A stretch of DNA of 64,000 nt from positions 1,837,001 through 1,901,000 of the forward strand of contig NC_041785.1 of the NCBI RefSeq assembly GCF_900090045.1, read 5' to 3'. Positions within the stretch are counted from its first letter, which is position 1; every line of letters starts with the position of its first letter. Below are positions 47,960-62,410 of the stretch, in pieces. A program made the translations under genes and the position numbers. This DNA is from Plasmodium malariae. Taxonomy: Eukaryota; Apicomplexa; Aconoidasida; Haemosporida; Plasmodiidae. The notes under the pieces were generated by a model that searched no databases, was not told where the DNA came from, and saw only the letters and a list, made by a program, of their open reading frames with translations.

Positions 47960-50900
47960 TAGATAGATAGATAGATATATAGATATAAATATATGTGAGT
48001 GTTGTCTCTACACATATACATGCGTGTGCGTGTATTTATACCAACATACATATATATTTATATAAATGTGCTTGTACATATGTGCATCTATTTATTCATA
48101 AAAATTGCTCTTCACCCCCTCAGGGTATCCTAAACGTAAGAAAATACGACTATGGCTTCGTCCTTCACAACAATGAGAAAATACATATAAGGTCTAAGAG
48201 GGATATGAACAGAGCTATTGATGGAGATTCAGTTGTTATAAAATTGAAAAGAAGAAAAGATAAAGAAGATGGGAGTGATATTAATAGGGATAGTGAAATG
48301 GATGATGAGCGGGATGGTTATAGAAACGATAACTGCAATGATAAGAGTGAGGATGAGCATGAAGGCAAGGTAGTGTATATCGAGGAGCACCACGGGTCAA
48401 ACATACAGTACGTATGCATTATCAGAGATAAAATAAAAAATCAGAAATATAACATAGCTATTCCATTTAAAAAAAATATCCCTTTAATAAAGGTATTAAA
48501 TGAACATATACACGAATTTATAAAAAAGTGTAATGTAACAGATATAACTAACCAGCTAGTATATATTAAAGTATTTCAGTGGAATACTAATGAATCATTT
48601 CCACAGGGAAAAATTGTAGAAATGTTAGGACAGAATGACATTTTTCATAATATGCAAAATGCAATATTATTAAATCATAATTTAAAGTTCAATTTAAAAG
48701 ATGCTTTAGAAGACCAGTACTTAAAAGATTTAAAAAACAAAAATGCATATAATAATATAATAGGTGAAGAGATAAAGAAACGAACTGACTTAACGAAGAA
48801 ATGTATTTTTACAATAGACCCAGAAACAGCAAAAGATTTAGATGATGCTATTAATATTAGTAAGATAAGTAGGAAAAGAATAACAAGCTGTAGCTATTAC
48901 TTACAAATTGTTCATAATTTAATTGTTCATAATGGGGATATAGAAGAGTCCATTTTGCAAAAAAATTTATCGTTATTTGTTAGTGACAATGATAAAGATC
49001 ATGATGGTAATAATTTTTTTGAAAATTTAAAAAAGAACAAGTATGTAAGGGATATGGAAAGCATTAAGTATGACAATTTTATGAGGGATAAGGTGGAAGT
49101 AAATGGGAGGTTAAAAAAAAAAAACATAAAAAAGGGGGATAGTGAGAGGGAGAGCTATTTCATTAGCGATAGCGATAGTGGTAACATAAACGTACATGTA
49201 AACGTAAACATAAATGACGATGTTAAAAGAAAAAGTTTTAAAAATTCTCGGAATGGAAAAAACTTGGAGGGAAATAATGTAAACGTTCATCGGAGCGTTG
49301 CTCCATTTTCCTGTTGGAATGGGTCTTTCGTGCACAGCATAAAGGGGAACAGTAGCGGTAGCAACAGCGGCAGTAATAGCGGCAGTAATGGCGGCAGTAG
49401 TAGCGGCAGTAGTAGTGGCAGTAGTAGCGGTAATAATAGCAGTTCCAAAAAACGATGCAGAAAAAGGAGAAGGCGTAAAGCGAGATCCACCATTGAAGAA
49501 AATATATCAGTAACAAACAGTTCATGTGCACATGGGCGAAACAACATGAACGGTTTGGAAAAATACGAGCAGAACATTTTCTGCAAATCGAACAATTCTG
49601 TTGATGTACAGGAAAATGAAGATAATAATCTGAGTGATATTTGCGCTTTAGAGGAAGTAACAAAAAATGAACATAATAATATTAAGCTAAATATGCATAA
49701 AAAGAAGAAGAAAATATACACAGAATATTTTGGTAATCCATGTGAAGAAATTGCACACGATGAGTATAATTCTGAACAGATTGAGTTAGATAGTAGTATA
49801 AATGGGAAAAGGAACAATAAAAAGGTAAGAAGTCGGGGGAAGGCAGACAAAGGAAAGAGGGAAAAGGAAGAACAGGATATGTTTGATTTTATCCAAAGGG
49901 AAGAAGAGGAGGAAGAAGAAGAAGAAGACCAAGTGGAATATAAGAGGGGGTCCCCAAATTGCAGCAGCATGAACAGGTCAGGTGCGTTAGAGGAATGGTA
50001 TGATAGAAGAAAGACATACCACGAAAAAATTACCTTATCATACGGAGATTACGAAAGATATTTGAAAAAAAATAGAGGAATAATAAAAAAAGAAGAAAAC
50101 AATAAAAATAAAAAATTTTCAAACAAATACGCACATATTTTTAAAAAGGATTATAACAAAGATATAGGTTACGACATAGTAAATAATTATGATTTATTTT
50201 GTAATAAATGTAAAGAGTACATTAATGTAAATGATATAATAAACGAAATGAAAGAAGAAAAATGGAAAAAATATAATTTATATGAAATTGGTGTACACAT
50301 AACTGACGTTTCTTTTTTTATTAAAGAAAATTCATCTTTAGATATTAATGCCCGTAACAGAGCTATGACTATTTACTTAACTCACACATGTTTTCCAATG
50401 ATTTCAAGAATATTAAGTGAAGAATTATGTAGCTTAGATCCTACAAATAATCGTTTATGTTTATCCATATTTTTTTACATGGACAGTTCAGGTAAAATTG
50501 ATCATAATTCATTTTTTATTAAGGAAAGTATAATAAACAGTAAGGTGAAGTTTACATATGAAGAGGTGTACCTTATTGTGAAGAAGTATGTTAAATTAAA
50601 AAGAAGGATTAACAAATTGAAAAAGCAAGAGATGCTTTCAATTACTGGTCCTATGCCTCAACAAGGGGAACAGTCCATTGGGTGTGGTGAAAAGGATGAA
50701 CGTACAGAAAAAGGTGGGCAAGTTGATAACTTAGATGACAATTTCTCATGCAAAGGAAATCGTGGAAGTAGTAGTAATGCTCCTATGTCTAATAAAAATC
50801 TGAAAAGTGGAATTTGTGCAGGTATTGTTTCCTCAGGTAGTGAGAAGGAATGCATTAAAAAAAAAAATAGCATTTACAGAAATTTCTTAAGCTTACATTT

Positions 50901-53776
50901 TTATAACAAAGTGAAGAAGAGCATCAATAAAAACGACAATAGTTATTTGGACAACTTGTCTAATATTTTGAAAGATGAGTTTGAGTTGGATAAAATGACA
51001 CACATTGCTGATTTTAATTGTTCTGAACAAGTCATGTGCAAGAAGAGAAATATGACCCCCCATATTTTGAAAATTGAGAACGGCTCGAATAGCAATAGCG
51101 GAAGTAGTAGAAGTAGCGGGAAGAAGAAGACAAAGAAGAAGAGCGTGCTAACGAAAGCAAACGAAGTTGTAAAGGAAAAGATATTACAGGATAATCACGT
51201 GAGAAACAGCATCCAAGGGCTGGTGAATATATTTAAAAATTTGAATAACTCAAAACATAATTTAACAATTAAAGAAATGATTAGTATCGTAAAAAATTTA
51301 TATCATATGCATAAAATAACAAAAGGGGCAAGAAAAATACGGCGAAAAAATGGCTCACTATTATTTAATAATGATAAGATAAATTTTATTTTATCAAATT
51401 CTTGTAATCCTATAGGAATAGTAAGAAAGCAGTATACTTTTGCAAATTATATGATTGAGGAATTAATGTTAAGTGCTAATAAATTAGTAGCTATTCGTCA
51501 ATATTTTAGTAAGTATAGAGATTTTTCAGTTTTCCGTTCACATAGTTTAAGTAATGCGATTGAAGTTGCTGATATTATTGAATTGTTAAAAAAACATGGA
51601 ATTAATTTTGAATTTTGTGATTTGAGACATATTTTAAAATTTTTAGATGAAAAAAAAAAATATTTCAGACATAAAAATAAAAATGTATTTGACATTGTTT
51701 GTGCTTATGTTAAAAAAAAAATGGTTAGAGCAGAATATCATACTTATAAATATATAAAAGATAATAATATGAGCACATATCATTATGCTCTTTCTTTTCT
51801 TATATATACGCATTTTACTTCACCAATTAGAAGATACCCAGATATCTTGGTGCATCGTGTAATTAAAAAAATTATTAACGATGAACATAAATTGAAGGAA
51901 AAATTATGTACAAGTCAGGATATTCTCAAAAGTGTCGAAACCACTGACGTTGTAAGTTTTGTGAATTTTAACGCGTTCATTTGTTTTTTCGGGCATTATT
52001 GCATATACGTTTTAGCACACAATTTATATATTTGTTCAGCAAATATTTCGGAATGCATTTATTAAAGTGCATCCATATGAGTATATATATATATATGTAT
52101 TTACGTATATATGTGTGTGTGTGTTTGCATATGTATGTATGTTATTAAATATTTTATTTATTATATTTATTTTATTATTTTATTATTTTTTTTTTTTTTT
52201 TTCCCATTAGGGTATAATTGAAAAGGTGTGTGACAACTGCAACAACTGCAAGGCGAAGTCGAAGAGGGCACAAATAGACTGTGAAATTGTAAGGACATAT
52301 GCACACGCCAAAATGCTTATATATGTATGACTTGTACATGCACATGAATAACTGCACATGTTTGTAAACACATTCCCCATTGATATACATTTCTTTTTTT
52401 TTTTCTCAAGGCCTTTTTTTGTTTGTATTTGCAAAAACGAGACTACCCCGGATATAATAGAGGTACTTACTACTTTCTCCGTATCAACTGTGATTTCGTT
52501 TTATATTTTCCTCGGTTTTGAATGTGCTTGTGTATTTATACCTGTACATGTACATGTAAAGAACACACTTAACGCACATGTGTGATGCTTATATGTAATG
52601 TATATATGTTTGTATATATGTATGTATATATGTATGTATATATGTATGTATATATGTATGTATATATGTATGTATATATGTATGTATATATGTATGTATA
52701 TATATATGTTTATATGTATGTATATATGTATGTATATGTATATATATATGTATATATGTATGTATATATGTATGTATATGTATATATATAATACACACAT
52801 TGCCAAGTGTATACGCGTGCGCTTCCAACTTTTTGCAGGAATAATTATGGACATATACAAGGAAAAATCTTCGATATATTTCAAATCATTTTCATTCGAA
52901 AACGTAAAATTGAATTAAAAAGAATTAAATTGAATTAAGTTGAATTAAACATTTATGAACAGTTAATAAAACATGAACAAAATAGAAAAGGAAAAGCAAA
53001 ATATCCTATTCGCGTACCTTTTTGCATACCTTTTTTTTAATTTTTTTTTTTTTTTTTTTTTTTTTTCCTTTTATTTAGAACTTGTATCATTATGGAAACG
53101 AAAAGCATATTCACAAAATGAACAAACATCACCTGGTAAATTTAACATGTTTATTTTCTCGACGTACTTAGGAAAAAAATAAAACAAAATAAAAAAAACT
53201 ATTAAAATTAAAATAAAAATAAAAATATAAATAAATAATTAAATAAAATAACTTATAAAAAAATGATGTACATGCATGTTTGCATTCCTACATACATATG
53301 CAAAAGGGCATACATTTTCTGTCCTATTTTTGTAGAAATTTTTGAGCAATTATGTCATTCATCCGAATGTCCAAAACCAAGAGGTAAAGGGAAAAAAAGA
53401 AAAAAAAAAGAAAAAAAAAGAAAAAAAAAGAAAAAAAAAGAAAAAAAAAGAAAAAAAAAGAAAAATGTTATATAAAAAGTGGTGTAAACTTTTCACGACC
53501 TCTTGTTTGCATATACGTATGCAGGCACAGAACATACAACGTACACAGTTGTTAATTGTTAGTGTTTGCTAATTATTCATTGTTATTATTATTTTTTTTT
53601 TTTTTTCTTTTTTCCAGTTCACTCTTATCGTTTACGGAAATAAAAAAAAAAAAGTGTTATTGCGAAGGGTGTATAAGGTATTAAGAAACATGAATATAAT
53701 AAAGCAAAACATAGCACGGTTTTTCAGTTTTAATGTGCTGTTATGTTTTGCTTCCTTGTACAGTTATAAGTCATAA
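42979..53776 (+). CDS. RNB-family 3'-5' exoribonuclease (DIS3L2-like), interrupted by a stop in a repeat
   Basis: Eight exons: 42979-47862, 48124-51951, 52211-52288, 52411-52462, 52839-52903, 53079-53135, 53336-53383 and 53618-53776. All are in phase, giving about 3,056 codons. RNB nucleases degrade RNA processively from the 3' end. A cold-shock region begins [21 protein letters not shown] and crosses intron 1 into [18 protein letters not shown] motif 1 is [11 protein letters not shown] (about residue 1860), holding all four metal-binding Asp. After an insert of about 450 low-complexity residues come [35 protein letters not shown] and [16 protein letters not shown]. The small 3' exons should form the S1 domain. 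No PIN domain is visible, which favours DIS3L2 over DIS3. About 1,600 residues precede the catalytic part, mostly disordered. A TAG at 46894-46896 interrupts the frame. The first ATG is 42979; the frame opens at a GTG. Confidence 0.85.
44232..44340 (+). repeat. Asn tract (AAT)n in the ribonuclease gene
   Basis: AATAGT units change to pure AAT units, encoding (NS)n and then a run of about 24 Asn, then Asp. It is a classic Plasmodium trinucleotide expansion in a disordered region. Confidence 0.95.
44461..44693 (+). repeat. 12-bp coding repeat (VKDK/VKDQ) x19
   Basis: About nineteen GTAAAAGACAAA/GTAAAAGACCAA units encode VKDK and VKDQ in the ribonuclease N-terminal extension. It is highly charged and probably a single long helix. 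Confidence 0.95.
46716..47015 (+). repeat. 36-bp coding repeat with internal frame lesion
   Basis: About eight units of 36 bp encode SMDSI(K/E)SKE(S/N)IP. The unit around 46864-46905 is 9 bp short. ATACC is missing after GAGAAC at about 46873, and AGGA is missing at about 46894. Between these two points the frame is shifted and meets TAG at 46894-46896. Afterwards the original frame resumes. Confidence 0.92.
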
Positions 53777-55082
53777 ATGAAGTATGCTCCACGCATATAT
53801 ATACATTTACGTACATATTTTTGACTTATTTTTTAGCGATTTGACTATATACCTTTATATTTTTTCCCACTGAACTCTATGCCCCCCTCATATTTGTTGG
53901 CAGTAGCGTTTAACAAATAAAAAAAAAAAAAGGACTAATTAATGGATTAACGCACTAATATATTAATGAATTAACGAATTAACGAATTAATGTACTGATG
54001 AATGAAAGGTTATATGAGCTTAAAATAAAAAAAAAAAAAAAAAAATTTTTAAATAACAGAAAACAAAATGAACAAGCATTAAACGTGAGGAATTGAACAG
54101 GACGAACAAAAACTGCTGATAAATTGAATAAAGGATGCGAGAAGATAAAAATGCTTTCCATTCCTTTCGTTCTGTTTTTTCTTTCTTTTTCTTTCTTTTT
54201 CTTTCTATTTCTTTCCTTTTCTTTCCTTTTCTTTCCTTTTCTTTCCTTTTCTTTCCTTTTCTTTCATTTTCTTTCATTTTTTTTTCTTTTTTTTTCTTTC
54301 TTTCTTTTTCTTTCATTTTCTTTTTTTCTTTTTTTTTTTTGGTTTCATCATCTACATAAAGCTATGATGTACTGAAGTACGAACTACTAATTACATGTGT
54401 TTTTCGTAAAAATGCAAGAAATGAGAATTTTTTTTTTTTTTTTTTCGTTTTTAATCGAATAAAAATGTTTTTTGTTTTTTGGTGAAGTTAATCTTTATTT
54501 ATTTACACATGCCACCCCATCATATATTTTCCTACAATCCTTTCCTTCAAGTAAAATTTTTTTCTGTGTACCATTCCTGCATGTGTATCTTTGCACAATA
54601 TGCATATTTCTGCGTGCTTTCTTTTTTAACTCATTTATTTTGTTATTGTATATTTGTTCTCGTTTTTATTAATCTTATATATTATTTCATTTGTTTATTT
54701 ATCATATATATTATCTCACTTGTTTATTTTCCTACTATACGTTTATCTCCACCTTCCTTTTTTTTTATACATATCAATTTTGTTTATACAAGAGGAAGAA
54801 GTTAACAAGTAGTGAACTAGTAACCCTCCCCCTCTTCCATTCGAAGTTGGAATAGTGCGTCTATGTTACATACATGCGTGTGTATGTACATATATATATA
54901 TGTATGCATGTTCATACGTATGTTTATATGTGTATCCCCAAGCAGTAATTAAATTTATTATGGGTGTTTTGCTACCCCAGGTGTGAAACAGCGCGCTTAG
55001 CGAACATAATTTTTCTCTTCAAAAAAAAAAAAAAAAAAAAGAAGAGTAGCGTCTAGTGGAGAAAATAAAGCAAAAGTAAAAA
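53777..55082. other. intergenic region, ribonuclease / GWT1
   Basis: Contains a CTTTCCTTTT-type array at 54172-54345, poly-A at 54028-54045 and 55021-55040, and poly-T at 54429-54445. It is 3' flank of the ribonuclease and presumed promoter of the downstream gene, same strand. No gene seen. Confidence 0.7.
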
Positions 55083-57279
55083 ATGACAAATTTAAATATA
55101 ATTGTTTATCTTCTCGTTTGTCCCTTCAATTTAACATACGTGTTAGATTCAGTGTGTTATATGAGTGAATTAAGTAAAGTAACTCGGAATAAGAACACCT
55201 TCAGTTATGGAAATAAAAGGAAGAGTGGAAAATACTCACTACATTATGAAGAGTACTTGTATGATATGGGTAAATCATATTTCGAAATAATACTAAAGAA
55301 TAAAAAAGATATTAGAAAAATGCAAGAAGCAAATTACGATATAATAATGGAACATTACAGTAGTAATAGAAATGAATACGAACTGGAGTTAGTACAAGTG
55401 AGAGAGGATATAATACACTTATTTTATAAAAATTTGAAAAGTGAAAAATTAATACAAATAAAAATTAACAAAAGAAATAATAATAATAATAATAATATTA
55501 ATGGTGGAAAGTTTTATTCCTCTTTATTTGCTAATAATTGTCTTTATAAATTAAATGAAAAAGACTATAACATAATGAAAGAAACAACGAATCATAGCAG
55601 GGCAATAACACTAAATAGTTATTATATATACACATATATAATGTTTTTTGCTCTGTGTATATATGTAGAAAAGGGTTTATTAATTGCTTTTCCAGTTTTA
55701 AGAACATACGAAATAATTTTGACACTATTTATTGTGTTTGTACCTGCTATTTTATTTATATTTTTTTATTTTTACCTTAGCTTAATAAAAATATTAGCGC
55801 TTTTTCTTTTTTTTTACGTATTTTTTTTCCTATGCCACTCTAAGAAAAGAGAAGTAAACACAAGTACGGAGAAACTGCTTCGATTGGTGAGACCTGATCC
55901 TGCTATCACTACTGCAAGTGCTTCAGCTGCTAACACTGCTTCCGCCATTACCAATACTTCTAACGGAGTGGATGGGGAAAACTATGGTAGTAGGTACATG
56001 TTGCTAATGAACACGTCGTTAATGAGCATGAGACTGATGAACATGTGTATGACCTATCTGTGCATATTTGGAATCGACTTTTTTTTTTTTCCAAAACATT
56101 TTGCAAAATCATTTTATTATGGAAACACGTTGATGGACTTAGGAATTGGTGCTTGTATTACTTCAAGCGCATATACTTTTAAAAAAAGAAAATTAAAATA
56201 TATACAAGAGAAGAAAAGAATATTTGAGTTAAAACATTTTATTTTGTTTTTTCTTGGAATTGCTAGGTATATAGCTATTAAAGTTTTCAGTTATCACTAT
56301 AGTTCAACGGAATATGGTGTCCACTGGAATTTCTTTCTAACCTTATTTTGTACCTTTACTATTTCTAATATAGTTTTTATTATAATTAAAAAAATTTACC
56401 ATATTTTTCTTTTTAGCTGTTTTTCGATTTTTTTGTATGAATTGTTTATACAATTTTTTACCATCCATGATTACTTATTAGTAGAGAATAAAAGAACAAA
56501 TTTTTTTTCATTAAACAGGCAAGGTATTTTTAATGCCATCGGTTCGGTTAACTTGTATTTGTTCTCTGTTTCTCTTTGGCACGTATTTATCATGAGAAAA
56601 GCAGCAGAGAGGGGTGAAGCAGCAAGAGAGGGGTGAAGCAGCAAAGAGGGGTGAAGCAGCAAAGAGGGGTGAAGCAGCAAAGAGGGGTGAAGCAGCAAAG
56701 AGGGGTGAAGCAGCAGAGGGGATGTTCTTCAAAGATGAAGCTTACAATAAGGGAAACTCAAAAAAGAGACGAGTGAAATGTAGAACATTTATTTACTACT
56801 ATAATCACTGCATTCCGGTGTGTATATCTCTTCAGAAGTATATTCAAAGATTCAAGCATAAGTTTTATTATGCCTATGTTAATGTGAAACTATTTTTCCT
56901 ATCTTTTATATTTTATTGTCTTCACTTTATTTTAAATTCATTTGGAAATTATAGCGTAAGAATTTTATGTAACGCTAATTACATTTTTATCATATCATCG
57001 ATCAGCTTATTTTCTCTGTCCTTGAGTTACTTAGTAGAATTCATCCTAGCAGTAAATATACGAATATACATATTAGACAAAATAAATCAAAACAGTCTTA
57101 TCGTTTTTTTATTTTGCAATATTTTGATGGGTCTCTTTAACATCCTTTTTCGACCCTTGTTATACCCCCTCATATTGGATATACTCATTTTAACTGCCTA
57201 CGCATTTTTAATTTTAATCTTCGCTAGTTTCTTGTCGGGATGTGCAAATCCGACCATGCTTGAAAAGAAGCAAGCATAG
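55083..57279 (+). CDS. GWT1: GWT1/PIG-W-like GPI inositol acyltransferase, frame-broken
   Basis: Multi-pass membrane protein that acylates the inositol of GPI precursors in the ER. The first frame runs from ATG 55083 to a stop at 56634-56636; the second resumes in the +1 frame and ends at 57279. Together they make about 730 residues with roughly a dozen hydrophobic segments. Family marks are FAKSFYYGNTLMDLGIGAC, EYGVHWNFFLTLF and NRQGIFNAIGSVNLYLFSVSL. The C-terminal half has several further helices after the break. The break lies in a GC-rich RGEAAK repeat (56608-56720): one unit is 19 bp instead of 18, and everything after it is well-formed membrane protein. A short GT..AG intron inside the repeat could also restore frame, but it would have no pyrimidine tract and the wrong composition. 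Sequencing error, real disruption and a length-variable allele cannot be separated here. Confidence 0.85.
56608..56720 (+). repeat. 18-bp coding repeat (RGEAAK) with one 19-bp unit
   Basis: Six AGAGGGGTGAAGCAGCAA-type units, unusually GC-rich for this genome. The second unit reads AAGAGAGGGG where the others have AAAGAGGGG, a net gain of one base that breaks the GWT1 reading frame. Confidence 0.95.
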
Positions 57280-57792
57280 GCAGGTGTGTGCATGCGAGTA
57301 TATGAAGCGAAGTTAATATATTAAAAAATAAAAATAAAAAAAAAAAAAAAAGCACAACATGTGCGTAAGCGTGTGCACTCACATATACCTGTGCCTAGAG
57401 CAGTGCAAGTGGACAAACAAGCGGAATGATTGAAAGGTAAAATTATTTTTTCTCACTTAAAAAAAAAAAAAAAAATGCACATACATTCGTACTTACATAC
57501 CTGCATATATATATATGTATATATGTATATATATGTTTGTGCACATGTACAATGAGGACAGCGAACAAAATGCAGCTATACTGTTCATCCAACTTTACAA
57601 ACATGTAATTGTTTAAGAAAAACAAATGGTCAAAAAATTGAAGATGTTAATAAATTGCCGCCAAATATTGCGTATATATGAAATTATCCATACATATATG
57701 CACATGTATATATACATGTACACATACATACATGCATAGATATATATACATGCAACCTCCAAAGGGCAATTAATTTTAATCCTGGTAGCTCA
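57280..57792. other. convergent 3' spacer, GWT1 / coiled-coil gene
   Basis: Contains poly-A at about 57336-57350 and 57459-57474 and (TA/TG) microsatellites at 57505-57535. No gene seen; it should contain both polyadenylation regions. Confidence 0.65.
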
Positions 57793-60830
<3,038 letters not shown>

Positions 60831-61890
60831 GTTTTATTTTTATATTGTTAAGAAAAATACACAAAAAAAAAAAAAAAACAAAAAAAAATTGAAAAAAAGA
60901 AATAAATGCATATGTAAATGTATGCATGATAAAACGGATTAATGAGGAACACGTAACATTTTATCTTTAACAAATAGACCAAGTTAAATAAAATGCATAA
61001 CAAGTTCAAAAAAATACAAAATGAGCACAAAATAAATACAAAATAGGCACAAATCAAATACAAAATGAGCACAAATCAAATACAAAATGAGCACAAATCA
61101 AATACAAAATGAGCACAAATCAAATACAAAATGAGCACAAATCAAATACAAAATGAGCACAAATCAAATACAAAATGAGCACAAATCAAATACAAAATAG
61201 GCACAAATCAAATACAAAATAGGCACAAATCAAATACAAAATAGGCACAAATCAAATACAAAATAGGCACAAATCAAATACAAAAAAATTATCTTTAAAG
61301 CTCTTGTGTGCGATTTTCCCTACATAGCGTTACATGTTAATCTATCGCGATGAAACTCGCATATGCATAAGTGTATATATGATATACCTTTTCCTGGACA
61401 TGTACACATGAGCATGTTAAGCTGTCATAAAGTGGATTGCATGTATTTAAGATTTCCTCTTTTTCACTAGAAAAACGTAGAACTGATTTTATTTCACATT
61501 TTCCCCTGCCTACATTCTATTTTTTTGTTTCTTTTGCTTTGTTTCTTTTGCTTTGTTTCTTTTGCTTTGTTTCTTTTGTTTTGTTCCTTTTCTTTTGTTC
61601 CTTTTCTTTTGTTCCTTTTCTTTTTTTTTTTTTAATTAAATACTCGCATGTATGCATACATGCACATATTTTTTTTTTACATATATGGTACTATATACCA
61701 CACCATAAACAACCTGAAATGTACTAGTGATATGCTTATTTTATGAATAACCGGAAAAAAAAAAAAAAAAGAAAAAGAAAGAAGAAAGAAGAATGTGAGG
61801 GAGGGCATAAGAGTTTGAATAGTTGAGAAATACATATATTGTAGAATAAAAGAACGATACGTGAAATGCCGAAACAAGGTTTCGATGTGT

Positions 61891-61921
<31 letters not shown>

Positions 61922-61991
61922 GCCAATGGGTTGCGTATTGCAAGAAAAATTGTGTTATATAAATTATGAACAAGTCATGTGAAATTGGAAA

Positions 61992-62042
<51 letters not shown>

Positions 62043-62410
62043 GATACAAATAAAAATCCATTTTAACCAATAAAAGTACATATTTTTTTGTGAGTATCCC
62101 TTTAAGAAGATACATTTTTTCTCTCAACTAGTTTGTTGTAATTTCGTTCAATTTGTTCTACTACACATGATCCTTATTTTGTAACCAATCACCAGGTCAC
62201 GCAGCTACACCGCTGTTAATGCAACCTATTTTTTTTTTTCTTTTCTTTTTTTCTTTTATTTAATTATTATTTTATTTTATTATTTTATTTTATTATATTA
62301 TATTATTTTATTATTTTATTCTATTATTTTATTTTATTTTATTATTTTATTTTATTTTATTATTTTATTTTATTATTTTATTTTACTATTTTACTTTTTT
62401 CATCCAAATA
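60831..62410. promoter_or_regulatory. divergent intergenic region, coiled-coil gene / FabI
   Basis: This 1.6 kb should hold both promoters. It contains the 22-bp array listed separately, a TTTCTTTTGCTTTG array (61530-61620), poly-A/T runs (61754-61770, 61892-61920, 61990-62010), (TA)n at 62010-62042 and a TATTTTATTT tract (62255-62398) reaching almost to the FabI start codon. No gene seen. Confidence 0.55.
61017..61288. repeat. 22-bp minisatellite, about 12 copies
   Basis: Tandem units containing GAGCACAAATCAAATACAAA, with a left block in which GAGCAC predominates and a right block in which GGCACA (TAGGCAC) predominates. The two variants are sorted along the array, as expected from local duplication. 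It lies about 190 bp upstream of the coiled-coil gene start. Confidence 0.92.

Noticed and set aside
52582..52918. Several 70-106-residue Tyr/Met/Ile frames on both strands
   Set aside because: Translation of a TATG/TATA microsatellite inside a ribonuclease intron (52463-52838).
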